NCBI RefSeq assembly: GCF_030812415.1
Contig: NZ_JAUSST010000008.1
Coordinates: forward strand, 124,001-188,000
Direction of reading: 5' to 3'
Length of the DNA stretch: 64,000 bases
Origin: Paenibacillus harenae
GTDB taxonomy: Bacteria > Bacillota > Bacilli > Paenibacillales > Paenibacillaceae
Within the stretch, counting starts at the first letter, position 1; each line of letters begins with the position of its first letter. The position numbers and the translations under genes were made by a program. The notes below the pieces were generated by a model that saw nothing but the letters and a program-made list of their open reading frames with translations, did no database searches and was not told the DNA's origin. Of this stretch, positions 52,618 through 62,117 are shown piece after piece.

Positions 52618-52638
52618 CATACAACACATATGGAGTGC
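52618..52638 (+). other. Candidate right attachment site (attR)
   Basis: The frame around this site reads HTTHMECVLCLK, a second copy of the RlmCD C-terminal motif THVEC that otherwise has no reason to be here. It matches 47225-47245 at 18 of 21 bases. Confidence 0.5.
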
Positions 52639-52793
52639 GTATTATGTTTGAAATATATTTCTATTTCATTGTAAAATACGATTTGATTGCCATTATGGAC
52701 TATTTGGTGATTTCGTAGCCTTACAGGTTATGTTTTAACAATGACTTAAAAAGTTGTTTTATTTTACATGTCTAGTACTAACAGGAAATGAAA

Positions 52794-52827
52794 CAGCGGC
52801 CATCGGGGGGGGGGGGGACGACCGCTG
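52794..52827. repeat. Hairpin enclosing a run of 13 G residues
   Basis: CAGCGG (52794-52799) pairs with CCGCTG (52822-52827). The loop holds an uninterrupted run of 13 G at 52805-52817. It lies just beyond the stop of the minus-strand ParB-like gene. Runs this long are rare and prone to slippage. Confidence 0.7.
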
Positions 52828-52838
52828 CTGCTATTTGC

Positions 52839-53198
52839 TTAGTCGATTCTGTCTGGTTCGGGTAGCTCCATGTAGACAGCTTCGATATCTTCGTAACCGT
52901 ATGCAAGAGCCTTCGCAATGCGATGAGCTCCATCAATTAGGTGATTCCTGTCCGTACTGATGATTATAGGGTAGTTTAGGTCAGCATCGAGCATTTGTTT
53001 GAAATGCTTGGCGACATTACGTATGGACGGAACCCGAGCGTCCGGATTACTGCTTCCTTTAAACCAACAGTCATCGTTCAGGCCTGGAATCGAATTAATC
53101 TTGACTCTTTTACGTGGGAGTTCCAAAGCCAACGGAAATAGTCTATCCACGTTCCAAGTGTACTTCCTGCCATCAACATTATGAGAATGCCATCCCAT
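52839..53198 (-). CDS. ParB-like domain protein
   Basis: A 119-residue protein of the ParB/sulfiredoxin-like nuclease fold. The core IISTDRNHLIDGAHRIAKALAYG contains the typical DGxHR motif, seen here as LIDGAHRIAKAL. Small stand-alone members occur on plasmids and in mobile or defence regions, where they can bind or nick DNA or use CTP; none of this can be settled by eye. Start ATG 53198 is chosen for GAGAGG about 9 bases upstream; TTG three codons earlier is too close to that site. It runs opposite to all surrounding genes. Confidence 0.7.
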   Translation of the reverse strand: MGWHSHNVDGRKYTWNVDRLFPLALELPRKRVKINSIPGLNDDCWFKGSSNPDARVPSIRNVAKHFKQMLDADLNYPIIISTDRNHLIDGAHRIAKALAYGYEDIEAVYMELPEPDRID

Positions 53199-53272
53199 CG
53201 AATTCAACCTCTCTGTAGTAGGTATGCAATTGCTATTCTAGTATGGATTATATTGGATTGCAAGACCCGTAG

Positions 53273-53479
53273 AGATGGTCTTCTGAAAGTTATTTACTTA
53301 CTGCACATGTTAACCAACTTGGCTATATCATACTAGATGTTTTCGAAAATGAATTTCTTATGGTTTCACCTTCGAGCATGAGTGACTCAGCGAAGTTTTT
53401 AAAGTACTACGACACAGCATACTATGATAGTGTAATTTTGAACCCAAAAACAATCACGGAAGCAAATTTTGAGCGTTAG
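53273..53479 (+). pseudogene. Remnant of an unrecognised gene
   Basis: A frame of 68 codons with protein-like composition (for example LGYIILDVFENEFLMV and YYDTAYYDSVILNPK) ends in TAG at 53477-53479 but has no start codon with ribosome site and begins right after a stop. It looks like the C-terminal part of a lost AT-rich gene. The rest of the 630-base gap up to 53837 shows a terminator at 53576-53630 and otherwise no gene. Confidence 0.35.
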
Positions 53480-53575
53480 TTTGATGCTGCTTATTTTTAC
53501 ATGTTTCCAAGTGTAAACTTCTGCTCCGCCACTAGAAACGATTTGGATAGCCAAGTACATTAAAAGCATTAATTG

Positions 53576-53630
53576 AGGCATTATCAGTGAGAGTCCCTTA
53601 CGGGATATGCTCTTGGTAATGCCTTTTTTT
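53576..53630 (+). terminator. Terminator in the gap before the NERD gene
   Basis: AGGCATTA (53576-53583) pairs with TAATGCCT (53617-53624), with an inner CCC/GGG stem, and ends in a run of seven T. Confidence 0.8.
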
Positions 53631-53837
53631 TGTTGAGGCTTCTTAATATGCCAAAGGCGTTTATGTATCGCATGGGTACTCTATTGGAGCACAAACAGGG
53701 AAATCCTTGTACCAATGAATGAACTCAATTAACGATAATTGCCCCCCTTTTATTCAAGTTTCTTCATATGAGCAGGACTTCCGACTTAATTTGTCGAATT
53801 ATACCAAAACAAATGACAGTATCGAAGGAGTTCCAGC

Positions 53838-54533
53838 ATGCTTAAAAAATTGATGACGTTATTCCAATCTAAAAAAGCAAAACCGGAGTCAAAAGCATCT
53901 CCTCGTAAAAAGCCATCCAAACCGAAAGTAGAGGCCACCCGTATCGGGGAGTTGGGTGAGCATAAAATCAATATCCAACTGGATCAGCTGTCGAAGGAAT
54001 GCCAGCATTTAAACGATCTGCTTATTCCAAATTCCAAATCGCGCACTGGGTACTCCCAAATCGATCACCTGATCGTTACCCCATATGGCATATTCGTCAT
54101 TGAAACCAAAAACTACAATGGCGAGATCAAAGGGGCGCGCGAGGATCGGAATTGGAGCGTAAGCAACCGATTTAAAATGTATAACCCGTTGATGCAGAAC
54201 TATGGCCATATTAAAGCGGTGGAGCAGCAACTGGCTGATATTCCAAACGTCATCTACATTTCTATGATTTCCTTCACAATGCGGTGCAGATTCAGCATCG
54301 ATCCTGAGCTGAGAAAGATCGGCTCGGACGAGCTTATCGTATACGACGTGGAACTTACCGAATTTATTGAGCGAAAACTGACTAGACTCAAAGCAGAGAA
54401 CCCTTCTCCGCGGTTTACGGACGATGAAGTTAGGAATATTAAAGAAAGGCTGGCTGTGCTTAATATCTCAGACCCAACTGTAAGGGATCAACATATTGAG
54501 AGGGCGAAAGCTTCAAAAGCAAACTCGAAATAG
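53838..54533 (+). CDS. NERD domain protein (nuclease-related)
   Basis: A 231-residue protein. A Lys-rich N-terminal tail (about 1-35) is followed by a NERD domain (about 38-150), whose PD-(D/E)xK-like core is visible in YSQIDHLIVTPYGIFVIETKNY (quoted as QIDHLIVT and FVIETKNY). The Asp and the ExK residues of the nuclease fold are present. NERD proteins are often found next to helicases in defence or DNA-processing loci, as here. AAGGAG precedes ATG 53838. The C-terminus is helical and basic. It lies 115 bases upstream of the broken DUF2075 helicase gene. Confidence 0.85.
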   Translation: MLKKLMTLFQSKKAKPESKASPRKKPSKPKVEATRIGELGEHKINIQLDQLSKECQHLNDLLIPNSKSRTGYSQIDHLIVTPYGIFVIETKNYNGEIKGAREDRNWSVSNRFKMYNPLMQNYGHIKAVEQQLADIPNVIYISMISFTMRCRFSIDPELRKIGSDELIVYDVELTEFIERKLTRLKAENPSPRFTDDEVRNIKERLAVLNISDPTVRDQHIERAKASKANSK

Positions 54534-54648
54534 AGTGCTATCCCTGTACGAGATCATATCTGCGCCAACAGTCCTCAGCCAATCGCTATCGCGACATATG
54601 TTTCGTTTGAAATGCAGATAGAAACATTCTTACATAAGAAGGTGCCCA

Positions 54649-56513
54649 ATGATTGTATACAGCAGCTCTGTTGCCGACTTTAAAGAGGCAGTGGACGAGA
54701 ATAAAATTGCCGTTAATATCGAAACCGCATTTATCGAAAAGTTAGGAAAGCGACCATCCGTTTCGGAATGGCGCTCTTGGAATAATTCCATGCAGTTCAT
54801 GGAGCGGATTATTCGCAACTCGAAAGTTGCCGACGACTGTGGGGTTATGATCGAATACAATATTCCGGCTACAAGCAAACGGATTGACTTTATCATCGCC
54901 GGTCAGGACGATAAGCAGAACCGAAATTTCATTATTGTTGAGCTCAAGCAGTGGGAAGAAGCATGGTCGACGGAAAAAGAAGATATAGTCAAACATCGAT
55001 TAACGGCGGCGTGAGAGAAACGACCCATCCGTCCTATCAAGCATGGTCCTATAGACAATTCATCGTCGACATGAATACCGCCGTTTATAACCAGGATGTC
55101 ACAGCGCACTCCGTGGCTTTTTTACATAATTATCGCGAAAAAAATCCGGAGCCTCTCAAATCGGAGCAGTATGAGAAAACGATCGCGGAGGCACCTCTAT
55201 TCTTATCCCATGAAACGAAGAAGCTGCAAGAGTTCATTTTCAAATATGTTGGCAAGGGCAAAGGAATGCAACTCTTATATGAAATAGAAAACGGAAAAAT
55301 TACGCCTTCTAAATCGTTGGTAGATCATATCAATGCTTTGTTTGAGGGGAACTCGGATTTTGTCCTGCTCGACGAGCAGAAAGTTGCCTATGAAACAATC
55401 GTAGCACTAGCTAAGAAACAGGACAAAAAAAGGACGATCATCATCAAGGGCGGCCCTGGTACAGGGAAATCCGTTATTTCTATGAATGCGCTTGGTGGCT
55501 TGCTCCGTCATAGCTTGAATGCCAAATTCGTTGCGCCTAACTCTTCTTTTCGGAATGTGATGGTAGAGATGCTGACGAAACAAAGCTCTAGATCGAAGAT
55601 GAGAACGAAGAGCTTATTTATGGGGTCAGGCAGCTTTGTTGAATCGGAGACCGATCAATTCGATGTCCTAATCGTAGATGAAGCGCATCGCCTGAAGGGT
55701 AAAGGCGCCTATATGTATATGGGACAAAATCAGATTGAGGATATTGTCAAAAGCGCAAAAACGAGTGTGTTTTTCATAGATGATCTTCAGAGAATCCGTC
55801 CAGACGATATTGGTACGGTAGAGGAAGTTAAGAGAATTGCCAAGAAGCTTGGCTCTGAAATCTATGAATACTCATTACACGCTCAATTCAGGTGCGCGGG
55901 AGCAGAAGGCTACTTAAATTGGGTTGATGATGTCCTAGGCATACAGAACACAGGTAATTTCAACGGGTGGGATAAGGAGTTTTTCGATTTCCGGATTGTA
56001 GATACGCCACATCGTTTGTATGATCTTATTAAAGATAAACAAGGTAATGGACACAAAGCACGTCTATTAGCCGGATATGCATGGAGTTGGACACCAGCAA
56101 AGCAAGGTAATGCGAATGGACAGATCGAGGATGTAATATTGGAAGAGCATGACTTTAATATGCCTTGGAATGGCAATGCGATTCGCGAGTCATGGGCGAT
56201 CCATCCTGATGGTATCGATCAGGTTGGCTGCGTTCATACGACGCAAGGGCTGGAGTTTGATTATGTCGGCGTCATCATCGGGAACGACCTGAGGTACGAT
56301 GCTGCTACAGGTACGTTATATTCTGATTACAAAGACTACAAAGACAAAACAGGGAAAAAAGGGCTGAAGGACGATCCAGTCAGGCTTAATGCTCTTATCA
56401 AGAATATTTACAAAATTCTGATGTCCAGAGGAATGAAGGGCTGTTATATCTATTGCAGAGATCAATCGCTTCAAGAATACTTGATGAGGCGACTAGCAAA
56501 AACGACGGAATAG
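54649..56513 (+). pseudogene. DUF2075 (Schlafen-like) DNA/RNA helicase, broken by a one-base frameshift
   Basis: Two overlapping frames together make one normal protein of about 620 residues. The first (54649-55014) is the N-terminal domain with IDFIIAGQDDKQNRNFIIVELKQW, quoted as FIIVELKQW. The second carries VRETTHPSYQAWSY, Walker A GGPGTGKS (about 55450-55473), Walker B LIVDEAHRLKG (about 55663-55695), and the C-terminal motifs CVHTTQGLEFDYVG and SRGMKGCYIY of the DUF2075 family. The break falls at the AAA run 54991-54993, where one extra A would give the frame-consistent IVKTSINGGV. Either a real inactivating deletion or a sequence error. It is followed by a MazG-like gene. Confidence 0.8.
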
Positions 56514-56530
56514 AAGGGGTATCAGTCCTT

Positions 56531-56857
56531 ATGACCAATTATAACAAACTCGTCCGAGATCGGATTCCAGAGATCATAACCAATCAAGGCATGTCTTTCA
56601 CAACTCGCGTTCTTGAGAATGATGAATATAAGACAGAGCTGCTTGCGAAGCTGAAAGAGGAAACAAACGAATTCATAGAAGCGAAGAGCGGCAGTGAAGC
56701 CTCCGAGGAATTGGCCGACATGCTAGAAGTCATACACGCTCTCGCGGAAACGATTGGAGTTACCGTTCAAGAACTAGAGCGAATCCGTGCGGATAAAGCC
56801 GTGAAGCGTGGTGGCTTTATGGAGAGAGTCTATCTCATAGAGGTGGTAGATGCCTGA
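56531..56857 (+). CDS. MazG-like nucleotide pyrophosphohydrolase
   Basis: A 108-residue helical protein of the MazG/PRA-PH superfamily. The opening YNKLVRDRIPEII is a family signature, and the metal-binding acidic residues are seen in KEETNEFIEA and EELADMLEVIHAL. Such enzymes cut nucleoside triphosphates to monophosphates. The gene starts 18 bases after the DUF2075 stop, with AGAAGGGG as ribosome site, so the two form a pair. In phage-defence settings it might lower nucleotide pools, which is inference. Confidence 0.85.
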   Translation: MTNYNKLVRDRIPEIITNQGMSFTTRVLENDEYKTELLAKLKEETNEFIEAKSGSEASEELADMLEVIHALAETIGVTVQELERIRADKAVKRGGFMERVYLIEVVDA

Positions 56858-56902
56858 TTGGACGGGGCTATATGATAGACTAAGTAGGATTTTTCGAAAA
56901 TA

Positions 56903-56932
56903 TTCTAAGGTCTTTAACGTTTATATTATAAT
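56903..56932 (+). promoter_or_regulatory. Candidate promoter of the mcrB-like operon
   Basis: A perfect TATAAT lies at 56927-56932 in AT-rich sequence; the -35 region (TTCTAA at 56903-56908, 18-base spacer) is weak. A palindrome TTTTCGAAAA lies at about 56891-56900. Confidence 0.45.
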
Positions 56933-56971
56933 AGTCCTATATTTGCACCATTAGATCTGGAGGACACAATC

Positions 56972-59737
56972 ATGCCACTTCCCGCCGAATTATCCTCAAT
57001 ATTTAGAAGCAAACAAAAGTCCTATAAAATGGTTCTTATCCTTTCAATAATAGATGAGTATCGAACCACTCTTAATCAAGCCATTTCACTCGATGATGTA
57101 GGTAGACGCTTCTTGGCTTATTTTCAAAACAGCATCATAGAAGGGAAAAAGGTAGACTCCCCTCCGAGTGGTGTAGCTGCAAGCTGGACTGAATTTACGC
57201 TGAGCCAAACCAAATCACTGCTCTACACGCCGATTAAAGCGTTATCTTCAATACTTGATGAAAGTAACGGAGGACTAACCATCTCGTTTAAGTCGACGAT
57301 CTGGGACAAGTTAAACGAGGAGACTATGGATGAATTGCAGAGATATGCCCTGGTCGAATTAGATAACTATAATAACAATTTAGCTGCACCAGTATCACTT
57401 AATCAGTCATTAACTCAAATCATAAATGACTACATAAGTGCTAAAACACAGCCATTCTCCAATCATCCATTGGGTACATTGCTCCGACAAACCCTTCCAA
57501 CAAATTTAAAGAAATTAACCTTCATTGATGATAAGTATAAAGTACAGGGTTCTATCGGTCAGGGGAACTGGGCTAATATTCCTTGGCTTGCCGTTCTGGA
57601 CAAGCGGATTACTGAGACGACGCAGTATGGTGAATATGTGGTGTATTTGTTTGCCGAGGATATGAGCTCGGTCTATTTGACGTTAGCCCAAGGGGTTACT
57701 GTTCCGCTTAGGGATCGGGGCAAGAGAGAGGGGTATCAGTATCTCCAGCAAAAGGTCCAGGAAATTCGTGAGCTTCTGCCACTTGAGAATATGCAAAAGG
57801 ATGAACACATCCACCTGACATCAAGTGGTCTGGGACGCGATTATCAAGTGTCTACTATCGCTTACATACGTTATGAGCGGGATCATATCCCAGATGAAGA
57901 ACAACTGACTGCAGATTTGGAAAATATGATGGCCAATTATAAACTTTACGCAGATAAAGTAACGAACCCGGTATCTACGCCAAATCCAACATTTAAATTT
58001 ACAATGGCTCATCTCTACTTGGCTCATGGAATCATCGCTTATCTCGGAAAAGAATTTCCGACCCCTATCGAATTAGATGAATTAACCGCCAATCAATCAG
58101 CTGTCTTAATTTCCGGTGATGATGTGAAGCACCCAAAGGAGCGGATCCAGCATATTGGTAGGGCATTATTGGAGCTCGGTCTTATTCATATTGATAATAG
58201 TCATTATTCTTTAACTCCCTTAGGTGTCCAATATGCTAACGCCTTTGATTCAAACCTATGGAGGCTGAGCTCAGAGCAAGTCAAACTTCTCAGACAAAAA
58301 CTAGCCGTGAAAGATAGCGACGCCAGCAGCACCAGCAACCTGATCAAAGTAATAAATATGGCAATAATAATCGTCCGTAACTTAAATGAATTTTCTTTAG
58401 AACAATTCAACGAGAAGTTTATTTCTGGAATGCAAATGCAGGATGAATGGGGGAAGGTCACCCAGGAGAACAGGTCTAGGTTCATGCTGAATTGGCTAGA
58501 AGAGATTGCATTCATTCAGAAGCTGGGAGACAAGTATATTTTTCACGAGGATAAGGAGAATGAGCCTTTGGATACTTTAACAGTTTCTGAACGCATCGAG
58601 CACATCAAAGATTTTATCGGTCAGAAAGGCTTTCACTATCCAGGCTCATTAATCGAGAACCTCTATTTATCATTTAAAACCAAACCTTTTGTGATTCTCG
58701 CCGGTGTTTCAGGAACGGGTAAAACCAAGCTTGTTAAGTTATTCGCAGAGGCCCTCGGTGCCACAACTCTAAATAAACAGTTCGCACTCATCCCGGTAAG
58801 GCCGGACTGGAGCGACCCGTCTGATCTGCTCGGCTATAAAGATTTATCCGGAGCTTATCGTCCGGGACAATTGGCAGAGGTGCTGGTTGAGGCATCAAAA
58901 ACAAACAATCGTCACAAGCCATATTTTATATGTCTGGATGAAATGAATCTGGCTAGAGTTGAGCATTATTTCAGTGATTTGCTTAGTATCATCGAGACCC
59001 AAGAATGGCAAAACGATCATATCGTGACTTCCCCCTTAATCCATAAGGATTCTCTAAGGCTCGAGGATCAACCGGTATATGGTAACTTGTCTCTTCCGGA
59101 TAACGTCTATTTGATTGGAACCGTGAACATGGATGAGACCACGCATCCTTTCAGCAAAAAGGTGCTTGATCGCGCGAATACGATTGAGTTTAACTACATT
59201 AATCTAAGTCAGTTCCCAGATGAAGTCGATTTCTCGAATGCGGTTGGAGCTTCTCGAGCAGACAATTCCTTCTTACGGAGTGAGTATCTTCAGTTAATCG
59301 ATGGTTATCGAGATCACCGCGATTTGGTCCAGAGAACAACAGAAAAGCTTGTTAAAATTAACAGCATTCTAGAAGAGATTCATTCCCATGTCGGCTTTCG
59401 GATTCGGGATGCGGTTTGTTTTTACATGATTTACAATGAACGGTTCCAGTTGTTAAGCGAGGATGCGGCATTTGATCTGCAACTGCTTCAGAAGATTTTG
59501 CCTCGTGTTCAAGGGAGTAGCTCTTCCGTAAAACGTGTATTGTTACAGCTGATGCAGGGAGCTTTGGGAAAGACATTGCCGATTGTAGAGCTAATGGAAG
59601 ATGCCTCAGATCTATATATGAAATGGAGTGCAAGCCAAACGGCAGAAGCGGTGAAACATCCGCAAACCGCCCGGAAAATTGCGTTTATGCTACGGAGGTT
59701 AGAGGAAGATGGCTTCACCTCATACTGGCTCTCTTAA
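56972..59737 (+). CDS. McrB-type GTPase of a type IV restriction system
   Basis: A 921-residue AAA+ protein. Residues about 170-285 match the MrcB N-terminal domain (DUF3578; QGSIGQGNWANIPWLAVLD, quoted here as GNWANIPWLAVLD), thought to read the DNA target. A middle region (about 340-540) looks like winged-helix and helical linkers. The McrB GTPase domain (about 560-830) has Walker A GVSGTGKT (578-585), Walker B LDEMN (Asp656) and the GTP-specific NMDE motif (Asn719). Activated by its nuclease partner, it moves along DNA. GGAGGAC precedes the ATG. Its end overlaps the nuclease gene by 29 bases. Confidence 0.9.
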   Translation: MPLPAELSSIFRSKQKSYKMVLILSIIDEYRTTLNQAISLDDVGRRFLAYFQNSIIEGKKVDSPPSGVAASWTEFTLSQTKSLLYTPIKALSSILDESNGGLTISFKSTIWDKLNEETMDELQRYALVELDNYNNNLAAPVSLNQSLTQIINDYISAKTQPFSNHPLGTLLRQTLPTNLKKLTFIDDKYKVQGSIGQGNWANIPWLAVLDKRITETTQYGEYVVYLFAEDMSSVYLTLAQGVTVPLRDRGKREGYQYLQQKVQEIRELLPLENMQKDEHIHLTSSGLGRDYQVSTIAYIRYERDHIPDEEQLTADLENMMANYKLYADKVTNPVSTPNPTFKFTMAHLYLAHGIIAYLGKEFPTPIELDELTANQSAVLISGDDVKHPKERIQHIGRALLELGLIHIDNSHYSLTPLGVQYANAFDSNLWRLSSEQVKLLRQKLAVKDSDASSTSNLIKVINMAIIIVRNLNEFSLEQFNEKFISGMQMQDEWGKVTQENRSRFMLNWLEEIAFIQKLGDKYIFHEDKENEPLDTLTVSERIEHIKDFIGQKGFHYPGSLIENLYLSFKTKPFVILAGVSGTGKTKLVKLFAEALGATTLNKQFALIPVRPDWSDPSDLLGYKDLSGAYRPGQLAEVLVEASKTNNRHKPYFICLDEMNLARVEHYFSDLLSIIETQEWQNDHIVTSPLIHKDSLRLEDQPVYGNLSLPDNVYLIGTVNMDETTHPFSKKVLDRANTIEFNYINLSQFPDEVDFSNAVGASRADNSFLRSEYLQLIDGYRDHRDLVQRTTEKLVKINSILEEIHSHVGFRIRDAVCFYMIYNERFQLLSEDAAFDLQLLQKILPRVQGSSSSVKRVLLQLMQGALGKTLPIVELMEDASDLYMKWSASQTAEAVKHPQTARKIAFMLRRLEEDGFTSYWLS

Positions 59738-62117
59738 TCAAAGCGTGGAGCTTCTACGTGTGGAGACAAACCTATTTAATTTATATTTTCAAGGCAAGCC
59801 GTTTCATCCAACGGTGGAGTCTTTACAATTACATCGAACGAATGAGGAGAAATGGGTGGCTGCCGGTTTACAGGTATCCACTCTTTCGACATCCCTAACC
59901 ATTGAAAGTATATCTGTGTTCAATCCGGAGCTTAGGGAGCTGTCAGACTGGCAGACTGGGGATCAGAGTTTTCCTATCTTTTTTGAAACACAAAGTTATG
60001 AGTTGGTGATCGAGAAAAAAGAAGAGGTGGCATTATCCTTTCACCATGATAATGTCTATCTCCGGCAGGCAGTTAAACCATTAGGGAAAATGATCATCTC
60101 CGGCTTGTTGAATTTTCAAAACGAAGTTGGGCTCACAGAGTTGGAGCTTCGTTTAAATGGGCTGCCCATATTTCAATTGCAACTCGAAATTTTTCCTTCA
60201 AAGATCGATTATAAACAAGACTATCAAATGATTCTTCACGATGTGAATCAACAGATCTATAATCTGTCCTTTGATTTCATGCGGAAGACTTACAATCTCA
60301 CTGGGTTAAAGGAAACACGCAACCAAAGCTTAACCGAATTTTTTACTATTCTTCAGCATGTGTTCGACCAACTGGTCCATGCCGTGGAGCGAATCAAAGC
60401 TGCACCCCATTCTAAGCTTGAGTACGAGAAGCATTTAGTGGAAGCAGCAAGGGTGAAGAGAGCTGGCAGGGAGAATATGGCCTACCTAACCAAGAGGCCG
60501 CAGCTCCTTGTGCAGGATGAGAAGCTCGGGTTTATTCCCTTGAACGATAGGCTTTTTTATCCAAGTCATGTGCTTGAAACGAAACGTCAGGTCAATTACG
60601 ACACGATGGAAAATCGGTTTGTCCGCTGGGTTCTGCTGCGTATCTCCAAGAAGCTAAAAGATTTAAAAACTCGTCTAACCGAAAAAAATCGTCTGCAAGA
60701 CCCGCTTCTGACTAAACGCTTGAATTTTATGCAAACGCAGTTGCAACGTCTTCTGAAAATGGATTTCTTGAATGTTGGGGAGATGAGGCAGCTATCGGTA
60801 ACACTTGTGTTGCAGATGGCTCCGGGCTATCGAGAAGTCTATCGAAATTATCTAATGCTGATGAAAGGCTTATCCATTCAAAGTGATTTGTTCCGTCTGT
60901 CCATGAAGGATTTAGCCCAATTGTATGAATATTGGTGCTTTCTTAAGATCCATGATCTCCTCGGCCGGAAATATGAGTTGTTGAAGCAAGACATCATTAA
61001 GGTAAACCGAACAGGAGTATTCGTGACATTGGATAAGTCTCAGCAGGCGAGGATGGTTTATCGAAACCCGAAGAACGGTGAGATATTCACCCTTTACTAT
61101 AATGCATTACCGAAAGGCGATCATAGCGAGACATTGGGGCAGAAGCCGGATAATGTCCTTACGCTCAGAAAAAATGATTCCGCAGCGGAATATAAATATA
61201 TCTTCGATGCCAAGTATCGCCTAAATCCGGCTTATGAGGGTACGCCATATTACAACAAGTACAAGATACCAGGTCCAGAGGAAGATGATATTAATACGAT
61301 GCATCGCTATAGAGATGCAATTGTGTATACCGACGCGCAGAGTCGTGAACTCGAACGAAGTATGTTCGGTGCATACGTATTGTTTCCTCATCATAATGAG
61401 GAACAATTCCGAGAACATCGGTTTTATAAAAGTATTGAGATGATTAACGTTGGCGCATTCCCATTTTTACCCAACTCCACGAAGCTCATGGAGGATTTCT
61501 TGGATGAAATTATTATGGATAGCCCAGAAAAGGCTTATGAACGCTCGACTCGTCCGAGGGGAACGAAGGAGTACTATCGGAATAAGCTTACAGGTAAAAA
61601 TGTTCTGGTCGGATCGCTCAGAGAAGTCTCACAGCTTGAAGATGCGCTGAGATACGGATATTATCATGTTCCGTTGGAGAATATCTCTGATCATACCTTA
61701 TTAACACAGCTCGAATATGTAGCACTCTACCAGTCACGAAATCAGTTTCTTGCCCGGGGAGATATAGGTGTGAACTGGTATGGTAAAGTGGTTGATTGGC
61801 GGGTGGTTCGGCGTAAGGAGATCTTGGAACGACCGGCTAGAAGGGGGACAGAGGAGAAGTTGTATGTGAAGTTCACAGTAGAGAGTTGGGTCAAACGTGA
61901 GCGGGCCATCGTTCCGGGAGGTAGGGGAATATACTCGCTCCTTTATACATCAAAGTATATTTTTGATCGAGCCCTGGAGATTGCAGAGCTTAAGCTAGAA
62001 TCAGAAGAGGATCTAGTAGCATGGCGTGAGCAGAGGCGACAAGGTACCGTTAAAGTAGAGTTGGATCATGAACAAGTGGATTTGGCGAAGGTTATGGGGA
62101 TTCGTTTGAGGGAATGA
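59709..62117 (+). CDS. DUF2357 / PD-(D/E)xK nuclease, McrC-like partner
   Basis: An 802-residue protein with an N-terminal DUF2357 domain (about 60-330) and a C-terminal nuclease of the DUF524/PDDEXK_7 type. The active-site DAK lies at 500-502 in YIFDAKYRLNP. In McrBC-like systems, this protein is the McrC counterpart that stimulates the GTPase and cuts DNA. The 29-base overlap with the McrB-type gene means the two are made together. Modified-cytosine specificity cannot be read from the sequence. The stop TGA is shared with the ATG of a 55-codon frame. Confidence 0.9.
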   Translation: MASPHTGSLNQSVELLRVETNLFNLYFQGKPFHPTVESLQLHRTNEEKWVAAGLQVSTLSTSLTIESISVFNPELRELSDWQTGDQSFPIFFETQSYELVIEKKEEVALSFHHDNVYLRQAVKPLGKMIISGLLNFQNEVGLTELELRLNGLPIFQLQLEIFPSKIDYKQDYQMILHDVNQQIYNLSFDFMRKTYNLTGLKETRNQSLTEFFTILQHVFDQLVHAVERIKAAPHSKLEYEKHLVEAARVKRAGRENMAYLTKRPQLLVQDEKLGFIPLNDRLFYPSHVLETKRQVNYDTMENRFVRWVLLRISKKLKDLKTRLTEKNRLQDPLLTKRLNFMQTQLQRLLKMDFLNVGEMRQLSVTLVLQMAPGYREVYRNYLMLMKGLSIQSDLFRLSMKDLAQLYEYWCFLKIHDLLGRKYELLKQDIIKVNRTGVFVTLDKSQQARMVYRNPKNGEIFTLYYNALPKGDHSETLGQKPDNVLTLRKNDSAAEYKYIFDAKYRLNPAYEGTPYYNKYKIPGPEEDDINTMHRYRDAIVYTDAQSRELERSMFGAYVLFPHHNEEQFREHRFYKSIEMINVGAFPFLPNSTKLMEDFLDEIIMDSPEKAYERSTRPRGTKEYYRNKLTGKNVLVGSLREVSQLEDALRYGYYHVPLENISDHTLLTQLEYVALYQSRNQFLARGDIGVNWYGKVVDWRVVRRKEILERPARRGTEEKLYVKFTVESWVKRERAIVPGGRGIYSLLYTSKYIFDRALEIAELKLESEEDLVAWREQRRQGTVKVELDHEQVDLAKVMGIRLRE

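Larger units (their letters stand above)
47225..52638. mobile_element. Integrative mobile element inserted at rlmCD
   Basis: An AT-rich block of about 5.4 kb begins at the 3' end of rlmCD and ends shortly after a large serine recombinase gene, with imperfect copies of the rlmCD end on both sides. It carries a barstar-family gene, two unrecognised genes, a regulator, a gene II/X-type replication initiator, iterons, a small protein and the recombinase. The rum/rlmD 3' end is a known target of streptococcal integrative elements that use serine recombinases. No conjugation or capsid genes are present, so transfer would depend on a helper. Confidence 0.6.

Noticed and set aside
52754..52960. 68-codon frame running through the G run
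   Set aside because: It depends on the exact length of the G tract and overlaps the better supported ParB-like gene on the other strand.
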